This document shows positions 58,701 through 61,700 of a stretch of DNA of 64,000 nt, piece after piece. The notes below the pieces were generated by a model. The model saw only the letters and a program-made list of their open reading frames with translations. It ran no database searches and was not told the DNA's origin. Source of the stretch: CAZABG01 sp964460985 (GTDB lineage: Bacteria > Chlamydiota > Chlamydiia > Chlamydiales > Parachlamydiaceae). Location: positions 1 through 64,000 of the forward strand of contig CAYWQX010000005.1 in NCBI GenBank assembly GCA_964460985.1. Direction: 5' to 3'. Positions within the stretch are counted from its first letter, which is position 1. Every line of letters begins with the position of its first letter. A program made the position numbers and the translations under genes.

Positions 58701-61700
58701 GGTATTAACGGGAGCGTCATTGACCGCATTCACGGTGATATTGATGTTATCGGTATCGGTGGTTGATCCGTCGTTGGTTACAATTTGAACAGACGCCGAT
58801 CCGTTATAGTTAGCGGTCGAGATGAACTGAAGACCGTTTAGAGCGGTGTTGATCGCCGATTGAGTGCCTGTAAAGGTCATCGTTCCGTCAGAGGTTCCAT
58901 CGCCAGCCGTGAAGGTAAGTCCTGTCGTTCCGTTTAAGGTAAGAGCGCCATTGGTAGCGGTTAAGGTGACGGTTACGGTCGTATTATCTACGTCGCTTAA
59001 AGAGATCGCATTCGAGTTAGCGGTCGAGAAGACAAGCGTGGTATCTTCATTGACGACTTGAGCGACCGGTACACTATTAACGGGAGTGTCATTGACCGCA
59101 TTGACTGCGATATTCACATTGTCGGTATCGGTTGTAGAGCCGTCATTCGTCATAATCTGAACAGAAGCTGGGCCATTATAATTTGCGGTCGGAATGAACT
59201 GAAGACCATTAAGGGCCGTATTAATGGCCGATTGAGTGCCAATGAAGGTCATCGTTCCGTCAGAAGTTCCATCGCCCGCTGTAAAGGTAAGTCCCGTTAT
59301 TCCGTTTAAGGTAAGAGCTCCATTTGTCGCTGTTAAAGTAACTGTCACATTAGAGTTATCGATATCATTAATGGAAATAGTATTTGAGTTGGCTGTCGAG
59401 AAGATAAGCGTGGTATCTTCGTTGACCACTTGAGCGACGGGAACCGTATTGATTGGAGCATCATTCACTGGATTTACAGTGATATTGATGTTGTCGGTAT
59501 CGGTTATAGAGCCGTCATTCGTCACAATCTGAATAGAAGCTGAGCCATTGTAGTTAGCCGTCGGGATGAACTGAAGACCGTTTAAGGCAGCGTTTATATT
59601 TGCTTGCGTACCGGAGAAGGTCATCGTCCCGTCGGAGGTTCCATCTCCATTGGAGAAATTAAGTCCGGTAATTCCGTTTAAAGTTAAGGTTCCGTTGGTA
59701 GCGGTTAAGGTGACAGTCACTGAGGTATTATCCACGTCACTTAAAGAGATCGCATTGGAGTTGGCTGTCGAGAAGATAAGCGTAGTATCTTCGTTGACCA
59801 CTTGAGCGATGGGAACCGTATTGATCGGAGCGTCATTCACCGGATTTACAGTGATATTGACGTTATCGGTATCGGTTATAGAGCTGTCATTCGTCACAAT
59901 CTGAATAGAAGCGGATCCATTATAGTTAGCGGTCGGGATAAACTGAAGCCCATTTAAAGCCGTATTGATAGCCGATTGAGTGCCGGTGAAGGTCATGGTG
60001 CTATCGGAAGTGCCATCACCAGCGGTGAAGGTAAGGCCTGTCGTTCCGTTTAAGGTAAGGGCTCCGTTGGTAGCGGTTAAGTTGACAGTCAATGTGGTAT
60101 TATCCACGTCGTTTAAAGAGATCGCATTGGAGTTGGCTGTCGAGAAGACAAGCGTGGTATCTTCGTTGACGACTTGAGCGACAGGGACGCTATTAACGGG
60201 AGCGTCATTCACCGCATTAATAGTAATGTTAACACTATCTGTATCTGTGCTAGAGCCGTCATTCGTCACGATTTGAACGGAAGCAGAGCCGTTATAGTTA
60301 GTGGTCGGGATAAACTGAAGACCGTTTAAAGCGGTGTTGATCGCCGATTGAGTACCGGTAAAAGTCATCGTCCCGTCAGAGGTTCCATCGCCTGCGGTAA
60401 AGGTAAGTCCTGTCGTTCCGTTTAAAGTAAGAGCTCCATTGGTAGCGGTTAAGGTGACGGTGACGGTCGTATTATCTACGTCGCTTAAAGAAATCGCATT
60501 CGAGTTAGCGGTCGAGAAGACAAGCGGTGTATCTTCATTGACGACTTGTGCGACCGGAACGGTATTAACGGGGTTATCGTTTACAGGGGTGATGTTAATA
60601 TTAATCGTATCGGTGTCAGTTAGGCTGCCATCGGTTGTGATGACTTGCAGGGAGGCAGACCCGTTATAATTGGCAGCAGGAATAAACTGCAGTCCATTCA
60701 TTGCAGAGTTGACAGCCGCCTGGGTGCCGGTAAACTTCATGGTTCCATCAGAGGTTCCATCGCCCGTTTGGAATGTAAGACCGGTGATGCTACCTAAGGT
60801 TAAAACACCATTTGCTGCGGTTAAAGTAACTGTTACAGATCCGGTATCGACATCGGATACAGTGATAGCATTCGAATTGGCGGAAGAGAAGACAAGGGGT
60901 GTATCTTCATTCACAATCTGGGTGACAGGTATGCTATTGACTGGAGCATCGTTGACTGCACTGACGTTGATATTGATGTTATCGGTATCGGTTATTGAGC
61001 CGTCAGTCGTGACAACTTGTATCGAGGCGGAACCATTATAGTTTGAAGAGGGTAGGAAGGTAAGCCCATTCAAAGCCGCGTTGATATTGCCTTGAGTGCC
61101 AGAGAAAGTCATAGTCGAGTCTGAAGTTCCATCGCCTGCGGTAAAAGAAAGGCCGGTGATACCGCTTAAAGTGAGAACTCCATTGGTCGCATTTAATGTG
61201 ACGGTGACAATACTGCTATCCACATCGTTAATAGAGATATTTCCGTTGAAGACTAGAGGAGTATCTTCATTAACCGTTTGAGCTCCCGGAACGGTATTAA
61301 CGGGAGCGTCGTTTACTGCGTTAACGGTGATATTGATGTTGTCGGTATCAGTGATAGATCCGTCGTTAGTTATGATTTGTACGGAAGCGGATCCATTATA
61401 GTTAGCGGTCGGGATAAACTGAAGCCCATTGAGCGCTGTATTGATTGCTGATTGAGTACCACTGAAGGTCATGGTTCCATCAGAGGTTCCATCACCTGCT
61501 GTAAAGGTAAGACCTGTGATACCACTTAGGGTAAGGGCGCCATTCGTAGCGGTTAAGGTGACAGTGACATTTGTATTATCGACATCGTTAATTGAAACGG
61601 CGTTTGAATTAGCAGTCGAGAAGACAAGCGTGGTATCTTCGTTGACCACTTGAGCGACCGGGACGCTATTCACAGGAGCGTCGTTGACTGCATTGATGGT

